DNA of 64,000 nucleotides from Cognatitamlana onchidii (GCF_004804355.1 NZ_SRWZ01000005.1:217220-281219), one strand, 5' to 3'. Counted from the stretch's first letter, positions 1 to 9,389 are shown. Notes: generated by a model not told the origin, from the letters alone. Numbers and translations are program-made.

Positions 1-125
1 ATCCAATACTATTTAATTTCATCTCTTGTATAATTTACTTACAACAAATTTAACTTATAATAAACCGTAATTTCAATAAGTTTTATTGATGATTTTTATA
101 TTTTTATAGCCTAAATTGATACCAA

Positions 126-1064
126 ATGACTATTACCCAATTATATTACGTTTTGGCAGTTGCCGAAAACCAAAATTTCACAAAGGCTGCCGAAAAATGC
201 TTTGTTACGCAACCAACTTTGAGCATGCAAATTCAGAAACTGGAGGATCAGTTGGACGTTCAAATTTTCGATAGAAGTAAAAAGCCCATAGAATTAACAG
301 ATGTAGGCAAAAAAATAGTAACGCAAGCTAGAAATATTGTTAATGAATCTTACAGAATTCAAGATATTGTAGATCAGCAAAAGGGTTTTATTGGTGGCGA
401 GTTTAAACTAGGTATTATTCCTACCATAATGCCTACTCTACTGCCTATGTTTTTAAAAGCTTTCATAAAAAAACATCCAAAAGTAAAACTTAAAATAGAA
501 GAGTTAACCACTGAAGAGATTATTGCCAGAATAAAAGATGGACACCTTGATGCCGCTATTGCAGCTACACCTCTTGAGGACGACACCATAAGAGAGCGTG
601 TCTTATATTTTGAACCTTTTGTAAGTTATATCCCAGAAGGCCATAGATTACATAATAATAAAAAAATAGACGCTTCGGATTTAGACATTAACGACATGTT
701 ACTCCTTGAGGATGGTCATTGTTTTAGAGATGGTGTTATTAATTTATGTAAGGCTTTTAAGGATCATTCCGATGATAATTTTCAACTTGAAAGTGGTAGT
801 ATAGAAACGCTTATTAAATTGTCAAACGAAGGTTTAGGTATGACTCTGCTTCCTTACCTACACACTCTAGAAGTTCACGATAAAGAAAAAAAGAATTTAC
901 ATTATTTTAACGAACCAGCTCCTGCAAGAGAGGTTAGTATCATTTATCACAAAAGTGAATTAAAAATGCAAATTATTGAAGCTCTTCAAGATGTGATTTC
1001 AGGAATTATTAGAGGTGCTATTGCATTTCAAAATGTACAGATTATAAGTCCTCTGCCAAGATAA
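126..1064 (+). CDS. oxyR: OxyR-type LysR family peroxide-sensing regulator
   Basis: LysR-type transcriptional regulator, 312 residues, the usual size. The N-terminal winged helix-turn-helix covers about residues 1-60 (FTKAAEKCFVTQPTLSMQIQ) and the periplasmic-binding-like effector domain about 90-300. The motif EDGHCFRDGVINLC puts cysteines at residues 199 and 208, the same positions and spacing as the redox disulfide pair of E. coli OxyR, so peroxide sensing is well supported. Known OxyR proteins activate catalase and peroxiredoxin genes; none of these lies in the window. It starts at an ATG and is transcribed alone, ending before a bidirectional terminator shared with the convergent small gene. 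Confidence 0.93.
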   Translation: MTITQLYYVLAVAENQNFTKAAEKCFVTQPTLSMQIQKLEDQLDVQIFDRSKKPIELTDVGKKIVTQARNIVNESYRIQDIVDQQKGFIGGEFKLGIIPTIMPTLLPMFLKAFIKKHPKVKLKIEELTTEEIIARIKDGHLDAAIAATPLEDDTIRERVLYFEPFVSYIPEGHRLHNNKKIDASDLDINDMLLLEDGHCFRDGVINLCKAFKDHSDDNFQLESGSIETLIKLSNEGLGMTLLPYLHTLEVHDKEKKNLHYFNEPAPAREVSIIYHKSELKMQIIEALQDVISGIIRGAIAFQNVQIISPLPR

Positions 1065-1206
1065 GCTGATAGTACATTTACTAAAGCAAGCCATAAAAAA
1101 ACTAAAATGAACGAAGTTGTCATAAATTATTTCATTATTATCTCATTCTAGAATGCAGCTGTTTACTCTTAAAGGTGCTAAACTATAAACAGCGACGTTA
1201 TTGCAT

Positions 1207-1236
1207 AAAAAAAGCGACTAAATAAGTCGCTTTTTT
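1207..1236. terminator. Bidirectional rho-independent terminator
   Basis: A perfect 6-bp stem GCGACT / AGTCGC with loop AAATA is flanked by seven A on the left and six T on the right, so it can terminate both the plus-strand oxyR transcript and the convergent minus-strand small gene, whose stop codon starts two bases away. Confidence 0.85.
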
Positions 1237-1237
1237 A

Positions 1238-1435
1238 TTATGCTTTTAAATAAATTAAACATTGATTTAATTCTGGGTTTTGCTGTACTAGAGAATGAAT
1301 AAAAATTTTAAGCTCTTCAATCTCATAAGGCAACAATCTTTGCAATGCCTTCTGTACTTCTTTGCAAAACAACGTGGTGTCAAAACTAACTTTATTAAGT
1401 ACCGTTTTGGTATACTCTAACATTGCTCTCGCCAT
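1238..1435 (-). CDS. Small hypothetical protein (65 aa)
   Basis: Short open frame of 65 codons with an ATG start and a terminator directly after its stop. The product is predicted soluble and helical, with two cysteines and no signal peptide or membrane segment. I do not recognise a family. Its placement between two unrelated genes, with its own terminator, suggests a real monocistronic gene rather than a shadow frame. The function is unknown. Confidence 0.6.
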   Translation of the reverse strand: MARAMLEYTKTVLNKVSFDTTLFCKEVQKALQRLLPYEIEELKIFIHSLVQQNPELNQCLIYLKA

Positions 1436-1557
1436 TGTTTTGTTTAAGTTTAGGTTAAATTAATAGTAGATTTTCTTTATAGGCTACGTCTTTTTAAATA
1501 ACATCTAAATTTACTAAAAAATTGTGTATCATGTTATTTTTAAAACAAAATTAACAT

Positions 1558-2358
1558 TTAAAATCGGTTGTCCCCATCAAGTAAATCTCCCAAGCCCCCA
1601 AGCACACTCCCTTCTCCTTTATTCTTACCGCCTCCTTGAGGTGCAGACGCCAATACACGCCCTGCCAACCTGCTAAACGGTAAGGATTGAATATATACGG
1701 TTCCAGGACCTTGAAGCTTAGCAAAAAACAATCCTTCACCACCAAAAATAGTGTTCTTTATGCCACCCACAAATTCAATATTGTAATCAATTGTTTGATC
1801 GAACCCGATGATGCAACCCGTATCTACCCTTAAGACTTCTCCTTGCTTAAGTTCTTTCATGGCCATAGTTCCTCCTGCATGCACAAAGGCCATACCATCA
1901 CCTTCTAACTTTTGCATAATAAAGCCCTCGCCTCCAAACAACCCCCTACCAAGGCGTTTTGAAAACTCCATTCCTATACTCACGCCTTTAGCTGCACAGA
2001 GGAAAGCATCCTTTTGACAAATAAATTTGTTCCCAAACTTTTTTAAGTCTATTGGAATAATCTTTCCGGGATAAGGAGACGCAAACGACACCTTACATTT
2101 ATCTGAAAGTGTGTTATAAAAGGCGGTCATAAACAAACTTTCTCCAGTAAGAATTCTTTTTCCAGCTCCTAGAATTTGACCTAAAAAACCAGAATCTCTT
2201 TTGGAGCCATCACCAAATATGGTTTCCATTTTGATACCATCGTCCATCATCATAAAACTACCTGCTTCTGCTACCACGCCCTCACGAGGATCTAGTTCTA
2301 TTTCTACGTATTGCATTTCTTCTCCATAGATATTATAATCAATTTCGTGTGCGGTCAT
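1558..2358 (-). CDS. TIGR00266 / AIM24 family protein
   Basis: 266-residue protein rich in glycine and short beta-strand repeats, matching the TIGR00266/AIM24 family (a double beta-sandwich related to the mitochondrial AIM24 protein). Family hallmarks visible are the start ([20 protein letters not shown]), the repeated GGEG turns ([14 protein letters not shown] and [14 protein letters not shown]) and the late VYIQSLP strand. The C-terminus ends in a Gly/Ser-rich tail. There is no signal peptide or membrane segment, so it is likely cytoplasmic. The biochemical role of the bacterial family is not established. It reads in the same direction as the DUF4442 gene upstream. Confidence 0.85.
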   Translation of the reverse strand: MTAHEIDYNIYGEEMQYVEIELDPREGVVAEAGSFMMMDDGIKMETIFGDGSKRDSGFLGQILGAGKRILTGESLFMTAFYNTLSDKCKVSFASPYPGKIIPIDLKKFGNKFICQKDAFLCAAKGVSIGMEFSKRLGRGLFGGEGFIMQKLEGDGMAFVHAGGTMAMKELKQGEVLRVDTGCIIGFDQTIDYNIEFVGGIKNTIFGGEGLFFAKLQGPGTVYIQSLPFSRLAGRVLASAPQGGGKNKGEGSVLGGLGDLLDGDNRF

Positions 2359-2425
2359 TTTAATCGTTTTTTTTGTTAATTACATGTTTGTTGACAGAAT
2401 CTTAGTTTTGTTACAAATAAATTAA

Positions 2426-2881
2426 TCAAGTCTTTAGCTTAATACTCCATTCGAAAGTAAAAGAGGATACTTCGTCTCCATGCTCATCAACTCCAACCGA
2501 TTTTAAATCTATGGTTTGACCTTCTCCTGTTTGTATCGCTTTACTTAGAACCTCATCAATTAAATGTCCGTCGTAACACGTAAAACTAATTCTACCCGTT
2601 GCTTTTTTTGTGAACCTAGCTTGGTTTGAAGTAACTAACATTGAAATACGTTTCCCAGACGATTGAATTTTTGAGGTCATGATAGCTCCAGTAGAAAACT
2701 CGGCAGCCATACCTTGAACCGCCCAAAACATTGACTTAAATGGATTTTGATTAATCCATCTGTGTTTTACCGTTACAACACATTTATTAGTATCAAGATA
2801 CTTGGTTCTTACCCCGCACATAAAAGCTGCCGGTAATTTAAAAATGATAAAACCATTTAATTTTCTGGGGGTTAAACTCAT
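2426..2881 (-). CDS. DUF4442 (hotdog-fold, thioesterase-like) protein
   Basis: 151-residue protein resembling the DUF4442 group of hotdog-fold proteins, relatives of PaaI-type acyl-CoA thioesterases. Visible features are the long amphipathic helix around FWAVQGMAAEFSTGAIM (the hotdog sausage helix) and the downstream beta-strands. No signal peptide. A substrate cannot be inferred. It lies 67 bp upstream of the TIGR00266 gene on the same strand and may be co-transcribed. A divergent promoter region separates it from the plus-strand cassette that follows. Confidence 0.75.
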   Translation of the reverse strand: MSLTPRKLNGFIIFKLPAAFMCGVRTKYLDTNKCVVTVKHRWINQNPFKSMFWAVQGMAAEFSTGAIMTSKIQSSGKRISMLVTSNQARFTKKATGRISFTCYDGHLIDEVLSKAIQTGEGQTIDLKSVGVDEHGDEVSSFTFEWSIKLKT

Positions 2882-2991
2882 AATTCTTAGTATTTAATTG
2901 GCACTAAGTTATAAAAACTAAAAAGACCTTTATTTGTTAATATTATGTTAAATTTAAGTACTATGCGTAACATAATACCTGTTTTTAGACA

Positions 2992-2999
2992 TATATTTG
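2992..2999 (+). promoter_or_regulatory. Bacteroidetes -7 box (TATATTTG)
   Basis: TATATTTG matches the Bacteroidetes sigma-A -7 consensus TAnnTTTG and lies about 42 bases upstream of the ATG at 3042. No clear -33 TTTG is seen at the expected distance. The box overlaps the in-frame TTG at 2997, which argues that translation starts at 3042 instead. Confidence 0.5.
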
Positions 3000-3041
3000 C
3001 ATAAGAAACTATTATATGTTTTAACATCAATCAAAAAAATC

Positions 3042-3488
3042 ATGATAACTAATCATCAAAAAAACATTGCCACCTTTATTCATTTATCTACCTTCAGCAG
3101 GTTTATAATTCCCTTTGGTAACTTTATTGGTCCTTTAATTCTTTGGATTTCCAACAAGGATAAATCTGAATTCATTGATGCCCATGGAAAGCAAGCTATC
3201 AATTTCCAAATAAGCATTTTGTTATATGCCGTTATTTTAGGATCCATAACAATCCCCTTTTTTATATTTAAGTTACTTAGCGATTTTGACTTTATGGATT
3301 TTAACGGCTTTCATGATTTTCATATTAGTCTTGGTAAACCATCACCACTATTATACCTAGGTGGTTTTTTGGGAGCTTTAGCCATTATAGCATTTATCAT
3401 AGAATTAATACTCATTGTAGTTGCCAGTTTAAAAGCTAGAGATGGCGAGCTTTATAAGTACCCCTTAACCATTAATTTTTTCAAATAA
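3042..3488 (+). CDS. DUF4870 domain membrane protein
   Basis: Small integral membrane protein of about 148 residues with the DUF4870 signature: a short N-terminal stretch, a first membrane segment (FIIPFGNFIGPLILWI), the polar FIDAHGKQAINFQ motif, then two further hydrophobic segments. The frame stays open to a TTG at 2997, but that codon overlaps a promoter-like -7 box, so the ATG at 3042 is preferred. The function of DUF4870 is unknown. It is first in a run of four plus-strand genes with PadR, PspC and head-GIN proteins, consistent with a role in membrane homeostasis. Confidence 0.82.
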   Translation: MITNHQKNIATFIHLSTFSRFIIPFGNFIGPLILWISNKDKSEFIDAHGKQAINFQISILLYAVILGSITIPFFIFKLLSDFDFMDFNGFHDFHISLGKPSPLLYLGGFLGALAIIAFIIELILIVVASLKARDGELYKYPLTINFFK

Positions 3489-3613
3489 ATGGCTCCTATT
3501 AAAAACAGACAAAAAGAATTTCATCAATAATCATCATCAATCGGTACTGAACTCGTTTCAGCACAAAATCAATCAAAAAATGAACAGTTTTACAACATTA
3601 AAAGAATGACACT

Positions 3614-3958
3614 ATGAAAATAGAAAACACAAAAGCTCAAATGCGTAAAGGCGTCCTAGAATTCTGCATACTTTCGGTCTTAAAAGACAACGATGCTTAT
3701 GTAGCAGAAATACTAGGCACCTTGAAAGACGCAAAACTGCTTGTGGTTGAAGGTACTATTTATCCGTTACTAACGCGCCTTAAAAACGCCGGACTTTTAA
3801 ACTATAGATGGGAAGAATCCACATCTGGACCACCGAGAAAATATTATGGGTTAACAGAAACTGGCAAGCTCTTCTTAAAAGAACTAGACACCACATGGAA
3901 CGAATTACAAAACGCGGTTAATATAGTAACCGCAAAAAAAACAACTAACAATGAATAA
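3614..3958 (+). CDS. PadR family transcriptional regulator
   Basis: 114-residue PadR-type winged-helix regulator. The family pattern is clear: an N-terminal helix ending in RKGVLEFCILSVLKD, the recognition region EGTIYPLLTRLKNAGLL, and the wing GPPRKYYGLTETG. The C-terminal dimerisation helix is short, as in PadR subfamily 2. It overlaps the start of the PspC gene by 8 bp, so the two are translationally coupled. In Bacteroidetes such PadR-PspC pairs probably act as an autoregulated envelope-stress switch; that role is inferred. Confidence 0.92.
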   Translation: MKIENTKAQMRKGVLEFCILSVLKDNDAYVAEILGTLKDAKLLVVEGTIYPLLTRLKNAGLLNYRWEESTSGPPRKYYGLTETGKLFLKELDTTWNELQNAVNIVTAKKTTNNE

Positions 3959-5744
3959 AACAGTCAACATAAATTTAGCCGGCATATTTTTTCATATTGA
4001 TGAAGATGCATACTCAAAACTACAGCGCTACTTAGAGGCTATTAAACGTTCATTTACCGACTCTCAAGGGCGATCAGAGATAATAGCCGACATTGAAGCT
4101 CGAATTGCAGAATTGTTTAATGAACGCATAAAAAACGACAAACAAGTTATTAGAATCACCGAGGTCGATGAGGTTATTTCTATAATGGGACAACCAGAGG
4201 ACTATTTGGTAGATGATGAAATTTTTGAAGACGAGCCTCAACAATCATACAAGTCTAAATCCACACATCCTAAGAAACTCTTTAGAGACGCAGAGAACTC
4301 ATACATAAGTGGGGTTTCTGCTGGCCTCGGGCATTATTTTGGTATCGATGCCATTTGGATTAGACTGGCATGGATATTATTGATTTTTGGTGCAGGCACA
4401 GGCATTTTACTCTATATACTATTATGGGTTTTGGTGCCTGAAGCCAAAACAACAACCGAAAAATTAATGATGCGAGGTGAACCCGTTAATATAAGTAACA
4501 TAGAAAAAAAAATTAAAGACGGGTTTGACTCTGTTACAGAAAAGGTTGGAGACGTAGCCAAAAATGTTTCGGATTCTGTATCGAATGCCGCCAAAAATGT
4601 GGATGTAAAAAAAGGAGCTAATTCAATTAAATCTTCATCAAGGACATTTTTTGACACGCTAGCCGATATCATCATGTTTTTCTTTAAAATAATTGCAAAA
4701 TTTATTGGTATTATTTTAATAATTGTTGCTGCAGCCACCCTTATTGGGTTAATTGTAGGTTTTCTTTCTTTAAGTATTGTAGATTTCATTAATATTCCAG
4801 GTTTAGATTTGGTGGATATTGCAAATACAGGGAATTCGCCTATTTGGTTGGTTTCACTTTTTGCCTTTTTTGCGGTTGGAATCCCCTTCTTTTTCCTGTT
4901 TTATTTAGGGCTTAAAATTTTAATTAATAATTTAAAATCTATAGGGAACATTGCCAAATTCTCGTTACTTGGTCTTTGGCTTATGTCTGTAATCGCGCTT
5001 ATTGTTATTGGTGTACGTCAGGCTAGTGAGCATGCTTTTGAAGAATCCTATATTGAAAGAACAGAAATACCTTTAAAAGCAAAAGACACGTTACACATAA
5101 AAATGTTAGACAATGACTTACTGGGTTCCAAATATTATAAGGGACACAGAGACTTTAAGCTTACTCACGACGAAAACGGAAATAAGATTATTTTTTCATC
5201 GGATATTACAATTCTAGTAAAATCAACCTCCGATTCTATTGCCACCATTGCAGTGGAAAAAAGCGCCGATGGAAAAGACTTTGATACCGCTATTAACAGA
5301 GCAAAAACTATTAATTATAATTTTAATTTTACCGATAATGAGCTTCACTTTGACTCGTTTTTTACTCTAGATCCCGAAGCTAAATTCAGCAATCAAGAAA
5401 TTTCTATTATTCTGTATTTGCCAGAAGAAAGCATCGCTTATTTCAGTAATAGCTCCGAACCATTTATGAGTCACCGAAAACATCGAGGCAATATCATAAC
5501 TCGTAAAAATGCCAATCATTATATGAAAATACGGGATAACGATTCCGAGTGCTTAGATTGTCCCGTTTCAGAGGCATATCATGTAGATGTGAATACTCCA
5601 AATGTTAAAATAAATGAAGATGGGATTGAAGTGCATGCTGATGGGAGTCATTTAGAAATTAATGATCAAGGTATTAAAGCAGAATCTGACGACGTTAAAG
5701 TAAACATCGATTCCAATGGAATTAATATCGAATCAGAAGACTAA
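3951..5744 (+). CDS. PspC domain membrane protein with beta-rich C-terminal tail
   Basis: 597-residue membrane protein. Residues 1-90 form an N-terminal soluble region typical of Bacteroidetes PspC proteins (helix, then ITEVDEVISIMGQPEDY). The PspC domain lies at about 110-165 (SGVSAGLGHYFGIDAIWIRL, then a membrane helix). Three or more further hydrophobic segments fall between about 235 and 360. The long extracytoplasmic part has toastrack-like beta-rich sequence. The last 50 residues repeat a short strand pattern (VKINEDGIEV, LEINDQGIKA, VNIDSNGINI). PspC proteins sense membrane damage in the phage-shock response. It overlaps padR by 8 bp and precedes a head-GIN lipoprotein. Confidence 0.88.
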   Translation: MNKTVNINLAGIFFHIDEDAYSKLQRYLEAIKRSFTDSQGRSEIIADIEARIAELFNERIKNDKQVIRITEVDEVISIMGQPEDYLVDDEIFEDEPQQSYKSKSTHPKKLFRDAENSYISGVSAGLGHYFGIDAIWIRLAWILLIFGAGTGILLYILLWVLVPEAKTTTEKLMMRGEPVNISNIEKKIKDGFDSVTEKVGDVAKNVSDSVSNAAKNVDVKKGANSIKSSSRTFFDTLADIIMFFFKIIAKFIGIILIIVAAATLIGLIVGFLSLSIVDFINIPGLDLVDIANTGNSPIWLVSLFAFFAVGIPFFFLFYLGLKILINNLKSIGNIAKFSLLGLWLMSVIALIVIGVRQASEHAFEESYIERTEIPLKAKDTLHIKMLDNDLLGSKYYKGHRDFKLTHDENGNKIIFSSDITILVKSTSDSIATIAVEKSADGKDFDTAINRAKTINYNFNFTDNELHFDSFFTLDPEAKFSNQEISIILYLPEESIAYFSNSSEPFMSHRKHRGNIITRKNANHYMKIRDNDSECLDCPVSEAYHVDVNTPNVKINEDGIEVHADGSHLEINDQGIKAESDDVKVNIDSNGINIESED

Positions 5745-5862
5745 CAATTCATCATTAAAAAACAACAGTTCAAGTAATTAAACTATCAAAAACACTTGTA
5801 AAACATAATATTTGAGTTATCAAATCAATAACATTTAATCATCAATCAAAAAACGAATCATT

Positions 5863-6591
5863 ATGACCACACTTATCAAACTTATAGTAGCCACCATTTT
5901 GAGCTTAACCCTCTTTTCCTGTAATTTCGATTTTAACTTAAACACTGGAATTAGAGGTAACGGTAATGTTGTTACAGAAACTAGAAACACCGACGCAACA
6001 TTCAACACTATTAAAGCTACAGAAGGACTTGATGTGTACTTAACACAGAGCAACACCCCCAGTATTTTAGTAGAGGCCGATGAAAACTTGCAAGAGCTTA
6101 TTTTAACAGAAATTGAAAACGGTGTATTAAAGATTCATACTAAGGAAAATATTGGAAGCGCATCGTCTAAAAAAATAATGGTGAGCTTTCAAGATATTTC
6201 AAAAATCATATCAACGAGCGGCGCAGATGTTTATTCGACAAACACACTTACTCTTGAAAATTTGGAGCTCAAATCTACCAGTGGCAGCGATATGAAACTC
6301 AATTTAAAAACCAACGTTTTAACGTGTAAATCTACAAGTGGCAGTGATATGAGACTTTCTGGATCTACGGTAAAACTGTATGCAGAATCAAATAGTGGTA
6401 GCGATATTAATGCCGCCGATTTAATGGCCGAATCAAGTCAGGTTAAAGCCAGCAGTGGGGCAGATATCGTGGTAAACAGTTCTAAAGAATTAGTTGCTAA
6501 GGCTAGTAGCGGAGGAGACATTAAATACTATGGCAATCCAGAAAAAGTTGAAAAAAGCAATAATCCATCAGGAAGCATATCCCAAAAGTAA
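5863..6591 (+). CDS. Head-GIN domain (DUF2807) lipoprotein
   Basis: 242-residue secreted lipoprotein: a signal peptide with lipobox LFSC puts the lipidated cysteine at residue 20. The rest is a DUF2807 (putative auto-transporter adhesin, head GIN) beta-solenoid, seen as regular repeats of S(T/S)SG(S/A/G)D(M/I), for example KSTSGSDMKL, KSTSGSDMRL and KASSGADIVV. The start region RGNGNVVTETRNTDATFNTI is typical of the family. It lies 118 bp downstream of the PspC gene on the same strand. The function is not known; its association with PspC suggests an envelope role. Confidence 0.9.
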   Translation: MTTLIKLIVATILSLTLFSCNFDFNLNTGIRGNGNVVTETRNTDATFNTIKATEGLDVYLTQSNTPSILVEADENLQELILTEIENGVLKIHTKENIGSASSKKIMVSFQDISKIISTSGADVYSTNTLTLENLELKSTSGSDMKLNLKTNVLTCKSTSGSDMRLSGSTVKLYAESNSGSDINAADLMAESSQVKASSGADIVVNSSKELVAKASSGGDIKYYGNPEKVEKSNNPSGSISQK

Positions 6592-6741
6592 AGCAATATG
6601 CTAGTTTTTTTGTGAGATATAACTCCCAATGAATATATTTACATAAACTAAAATAGCTAAGATTCTCTACTTTTAACTGATTCGCTAGATGGGATAAGAT
6701 TATCTAACATGGGAGGAGATTAATACACAGGTGTTTTAATA

Positions 6742-7272
6742 TTATTTAACAACAATCTTTTGGTTAAACATGTTATCATCCACCTTAATCTTCACTTGAT
6801 AAACTCCATTAGTTATTTTCTGTTCTTAGTTTAGTATAAACTTATTCCCAGTTGTTATCTGGAGATTCTTATTTTGAAAAACTCCAATACCTTGAATATT
6901 GTAAACGGATATGTCAATAGTAGATGCATTTGAACTGTCAATATTACTTTGCACAGTATTTTTTGCAGGATCTGGATAAAAATCTAGAGCAGAAATTGGA
7001 TAATCGTAATTCAGGCCAGCAGGGCAGTATCTGGCCAATGAAGGAATGTTTGCACCCGAAACCACCTTCTAAAGTATTTCTTTGACCTGAAAGAGGTCTA
7101 TTACTTGCTGCAAATCGTAAGCTACCGCCATTGTAGCTCGTAAAAATTATCAAAGTATTTTCATAAATATTATTTGTTTTTAAAGCATCTAAAATTCCTT
7201 TCATCCCTCTACCTACGGTATACCTGCATCTTCCAAATTATCTATAGGTACATTTAAAAGTAGTGCGAATTA
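6742..7272 (-). pseudogene. Sulfatase remnant fused to a T9SS type A tail
   Basis: Decayed gene directly downstream of galE. Read on the minus strand, a scrap (LLLNVPIDNLEDAGIP) ends at an in-frame stop and is followed in another frame by sulfatase sequence (ENTLIIFTSYNGG, SNRPLSGQRNTLEGG, ending near 6944). A further frameshift leads into GANIPSLARYCPAG and NYDYPISALDFYP. This region parallels the C-terminal part of the catalytic domain of the sulfatase at 44045-45538 (NTLIIFSSDNGG, AYDYPISSLDYYPTF). At FYP the frame passes straight into a T9SS sorting domain (DPAKNTVQ, VYNIQGIGVFQNKN). An in-frame TAA at 6826-6828 interrupts the tail, which then continues NGVYQVKIKVDD and NQKIVVK to a stop at 6742-6744. 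The 5' half with the formylglycine site is missing. Confidence 0.85.
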
Positions 7273-8313
7273 TTAGTTACTAAATTTTGTACCCGATCTT
7301 AAATTTTGTTCCCACTTCCAAGCAGAAGATATCATATCTTCCAAATCAAATTTAGACTGCCAATCTAGTTCATCCTTCGCTAAATTAGTAGCAGCATAAA
7401 GTGCTGTAACATCTCCTTCTCTACGTCCAACAATCTTATAATTTAATTTTAAGTTAGCCACAGATTCAAAAGTGTTAATAATGTCCAATACAGTGTAACC
7501 ATTACCCGTACCCAAATTAAATACTTCAAAATTTGATTTGTTTTTGTTTGTCACCAACCTTTCAACAGCTTTTACATGGGCAACAGCTAAATCAACAACA
7601 TGTATATAGTCTCTAATAGGTGTACCATCTTTACTAGGATAATCATTACCAAATACTTGCAACTCTTTTAGAACACCCGCCGCACATTGCGTTACATATG
7701 GTAATAAGTTATTGGGTGTACCACTCGGGAACTCACCAATTAATCCTGACTGATGCGCTCCAATAGGGTTAAAATACCGTAAAGATATTGCAGAAAAATT
7801 GGAGTTGGCATATGAAAAATCTTCAAGAATTTCCTCTGCCATTTTTTTTGTATTCCCATAAGGCGAAAAAGGTCTTTTGGTTTCGTTATTCTCCGATATG
7901 GGCAAAACATCTGGTTCTCCGTAAACTGTAGCGGATGAGGAAAAAATTATGTTTTCTATACCATTATCAACTTGCCCTTGTAATGTGTTCAAAAGAGAAG
8001 ACAGATTATTTTTGTAATATAACAAAGGTTCTTTTACAGATTCCCCTACGGCCTTATAGGCCGCAAAATTTATAATAGCCATAGCATCTCTATGTTTTTT
8101 ATAAGCTGCCTTTGCTTGTTGCTCATCTGCTAGGTCTACTTTTTCTAACCGAGGTTTTTTACCTGTAATTTCTTTTATTCTATCTAGGATGAATTCTTTT
8201 GAGTTTGATAAATTATCAAAAACTACTGCTTCGTACCCATTTTCTATTAGTGAAACTACTGTATGTGAGCCAATATAACCACATCCTCCAGTTACAATTA
8301 TTTTACCTTTCAT
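7273..8313 (-). CDS. galE: UDP-glucose 4-epimerase
   Basis: 346-residue extended short-chain dehydrogenase. The NAD-binding motif GGCGYIGSH is at the N-terminus, SSSATVYG supplies the catalytic serine/threonine strand, and YGNTKKMAEE gives the YxxxK catalytic pair. The C-terminal substrate domain contains RYFNPIGAH and the RRxGD motif (GRREGDVTALYA). It interconverts UDP-galactose and UDP-glucose in the cytoplasm. It is last in a galK-galT-galE run, 53 bp after galT, so it completes the Leloir pathway expected to process galactose freed from the polysaccharide. The stop is one base from the decayed sulfatase remnant. Confidence 0.97.
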   Translation of the reverse strand: MKGKIIVTGGCGYIGSHTVVSLIENGYEAVVFDNLSNSKEFILDRIKEITGKKPRLEKVDLADEQQAKAAYKKHRDAMAIINFAAYKAVGESVKEPLLYYKNNLSSLLNTLQGQVDNGIENIIFSSSATVYGEPDVLPISENNETKRPFSPYGNTKKMAEEILEDFSYANSNFSAISLRYFNPIGAHQSGLIGEFPSGTPNNLLPYVTQCAAGVLKELQVFGNDYPSKDGTPIRDYIHVVDLAVAHVKAVERLVTNKNKSNFEVFNLGTGNGYTVLDIINTFESVANLKLNYKIVGRREGDVTALYAATNLAKDELDWQSKFDLEDMISSAWKWEQNLRSGTKFSN

Positions 8314-8366
8314 TATTTACTTTAAATTTTGCTTTAATTTTTATCTTACTCCATTTAAACCTCAAG

Positions 8367-9389
8367 CTACAAAAGCGATTTGATTATTTTTACAGCCTGC
8401 TCTGCTGTAATATCTCTTTGCGGTGTGCCAAACATTTCATATCCTACCATAAATTTCTTTACACTTGCACTTCTTAATAATGGCGGATAAAAGCTCATGT
8501 GCCAATGCCAATGACTATTATCCTCATTATTGGTTGGTGCTTGATGGATACCACTAGAGTATGGAAAAGACGTATTAAATATCTTGTCGTATACTTTTGT
8601 TAAAACAGAAATAGCCTCTGCATAGAAAAAGACTTCTTCTTCATTCATTTCTAATATATTAGATTGGTGCTTTTTAGGAACAATCATAGTTTCAAAAGGC
8701 CATACTGCCCAAAATGGTACCAATACTACGAAAGCATCATTTTGAAAAATAATACGTTCATTCTTTTCTAATTCTTGAAATAAATAATCACCTAGTATAC
8801 TTTTGTTGTTTTCTCTGTAATATTTTAATTGCTGAACATGTTTTTTTTCTACCTCATTTGGCAAGGTAGACTGACTCCAAATCTGACCATGAGGATGCGG
8901 ATTACTACAACCCATTACCGACCCTTTGTTTTCAAATATTTGCACATAGTTAACAAAGTCTTTATTACCCAACTCTCTATACTCTCTTTGCCAAGCAAAA
9001 ACTACTTTTTGAATTGCAGTAGGAGTCATATCTGCTAGACTTTCTGAATGATTTGGACTAAAGCATACTACCTTACAAATTCCTTTTTCACTTTCGGCTA
9101 TTAATAAACCATCGTTTACTGAAAAAATTGGCGAGTCGCTTTGCAACGCTGCAAAATCATTGGAGAAGACAAAAACGTCTTTGTATTTGGGGTTTACTTC
9201 ACCGTTAATTCTTGTATTTCCAGCACATAAGTAACAGGTCTCATCGTATTCTGGACGCTTTTCATCATTAACAGCTTCATTTTGTCCTTGCCACGGTCGT
9301 TTAGCTCTATGTGGCGACACTAAAACCCATTCCCCTGTAAGTATATTAAAGCGCTTATGAGAGTAATCTTGTAAATCTGAATTTTTCAT
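8367..9389 (-). CDS. galT: Galactose-1-phosphate uridylyltransferase
   Basis: 340-residue HIT-superfamily enzyme. It transfers UMP from UDP-glucose to galactose-1-phosphate, giving UDP-galactose. The active-site motif NPHPHGQIWS holds the nucleophilic histidine in the HxHxQ pattern. The N-terminal RFNILTGEWVLVSPHRAKRPW and the zinc-site cysteines in CYLCAG are standard, as is the late HWHWHMSFYPP segment. It lies 24 bp downstream of galK and 53 bp upstream of galE, so the three probably form one operon. Confidence 0.97.
   Translation of the reverse strand: MKNSDLQDYSHKRFNILTGEWVLVSPHRAKRPWQGQNEAVNDEKRPEYDETCYLCAGNTRINGEVNPKYKDVFVFSNDFAALQSDSPIFSVNDGLLIAESEKGICKVVCFSPNHSESLADMTPTAIQKVVFAWQREYRELGNKDFVNYVQIFENKGSVMGCSNPHPHGQIWSQSTLPNEVEKKHVQQLKYYRENNKSILGDYLFQELEKNERIIFQNDAFVVLVPFWAVWPFETMIVPKKHQSNILEMNEEEVFFYAEAISVLTKVYDKIFNTSFPYSSGIHQAPTNNEDNSHWHWHMSFYPPLLRSASVKKFMVGYEMFGTPQRDITAEQAVKIIKSLL

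Noticed and set aside
6826..7204. Two independent small proteins
   Set aside because: Together they spell a sulfatase followed by a T9SS domain with frameshifts and a stop; they are one pseudogene.
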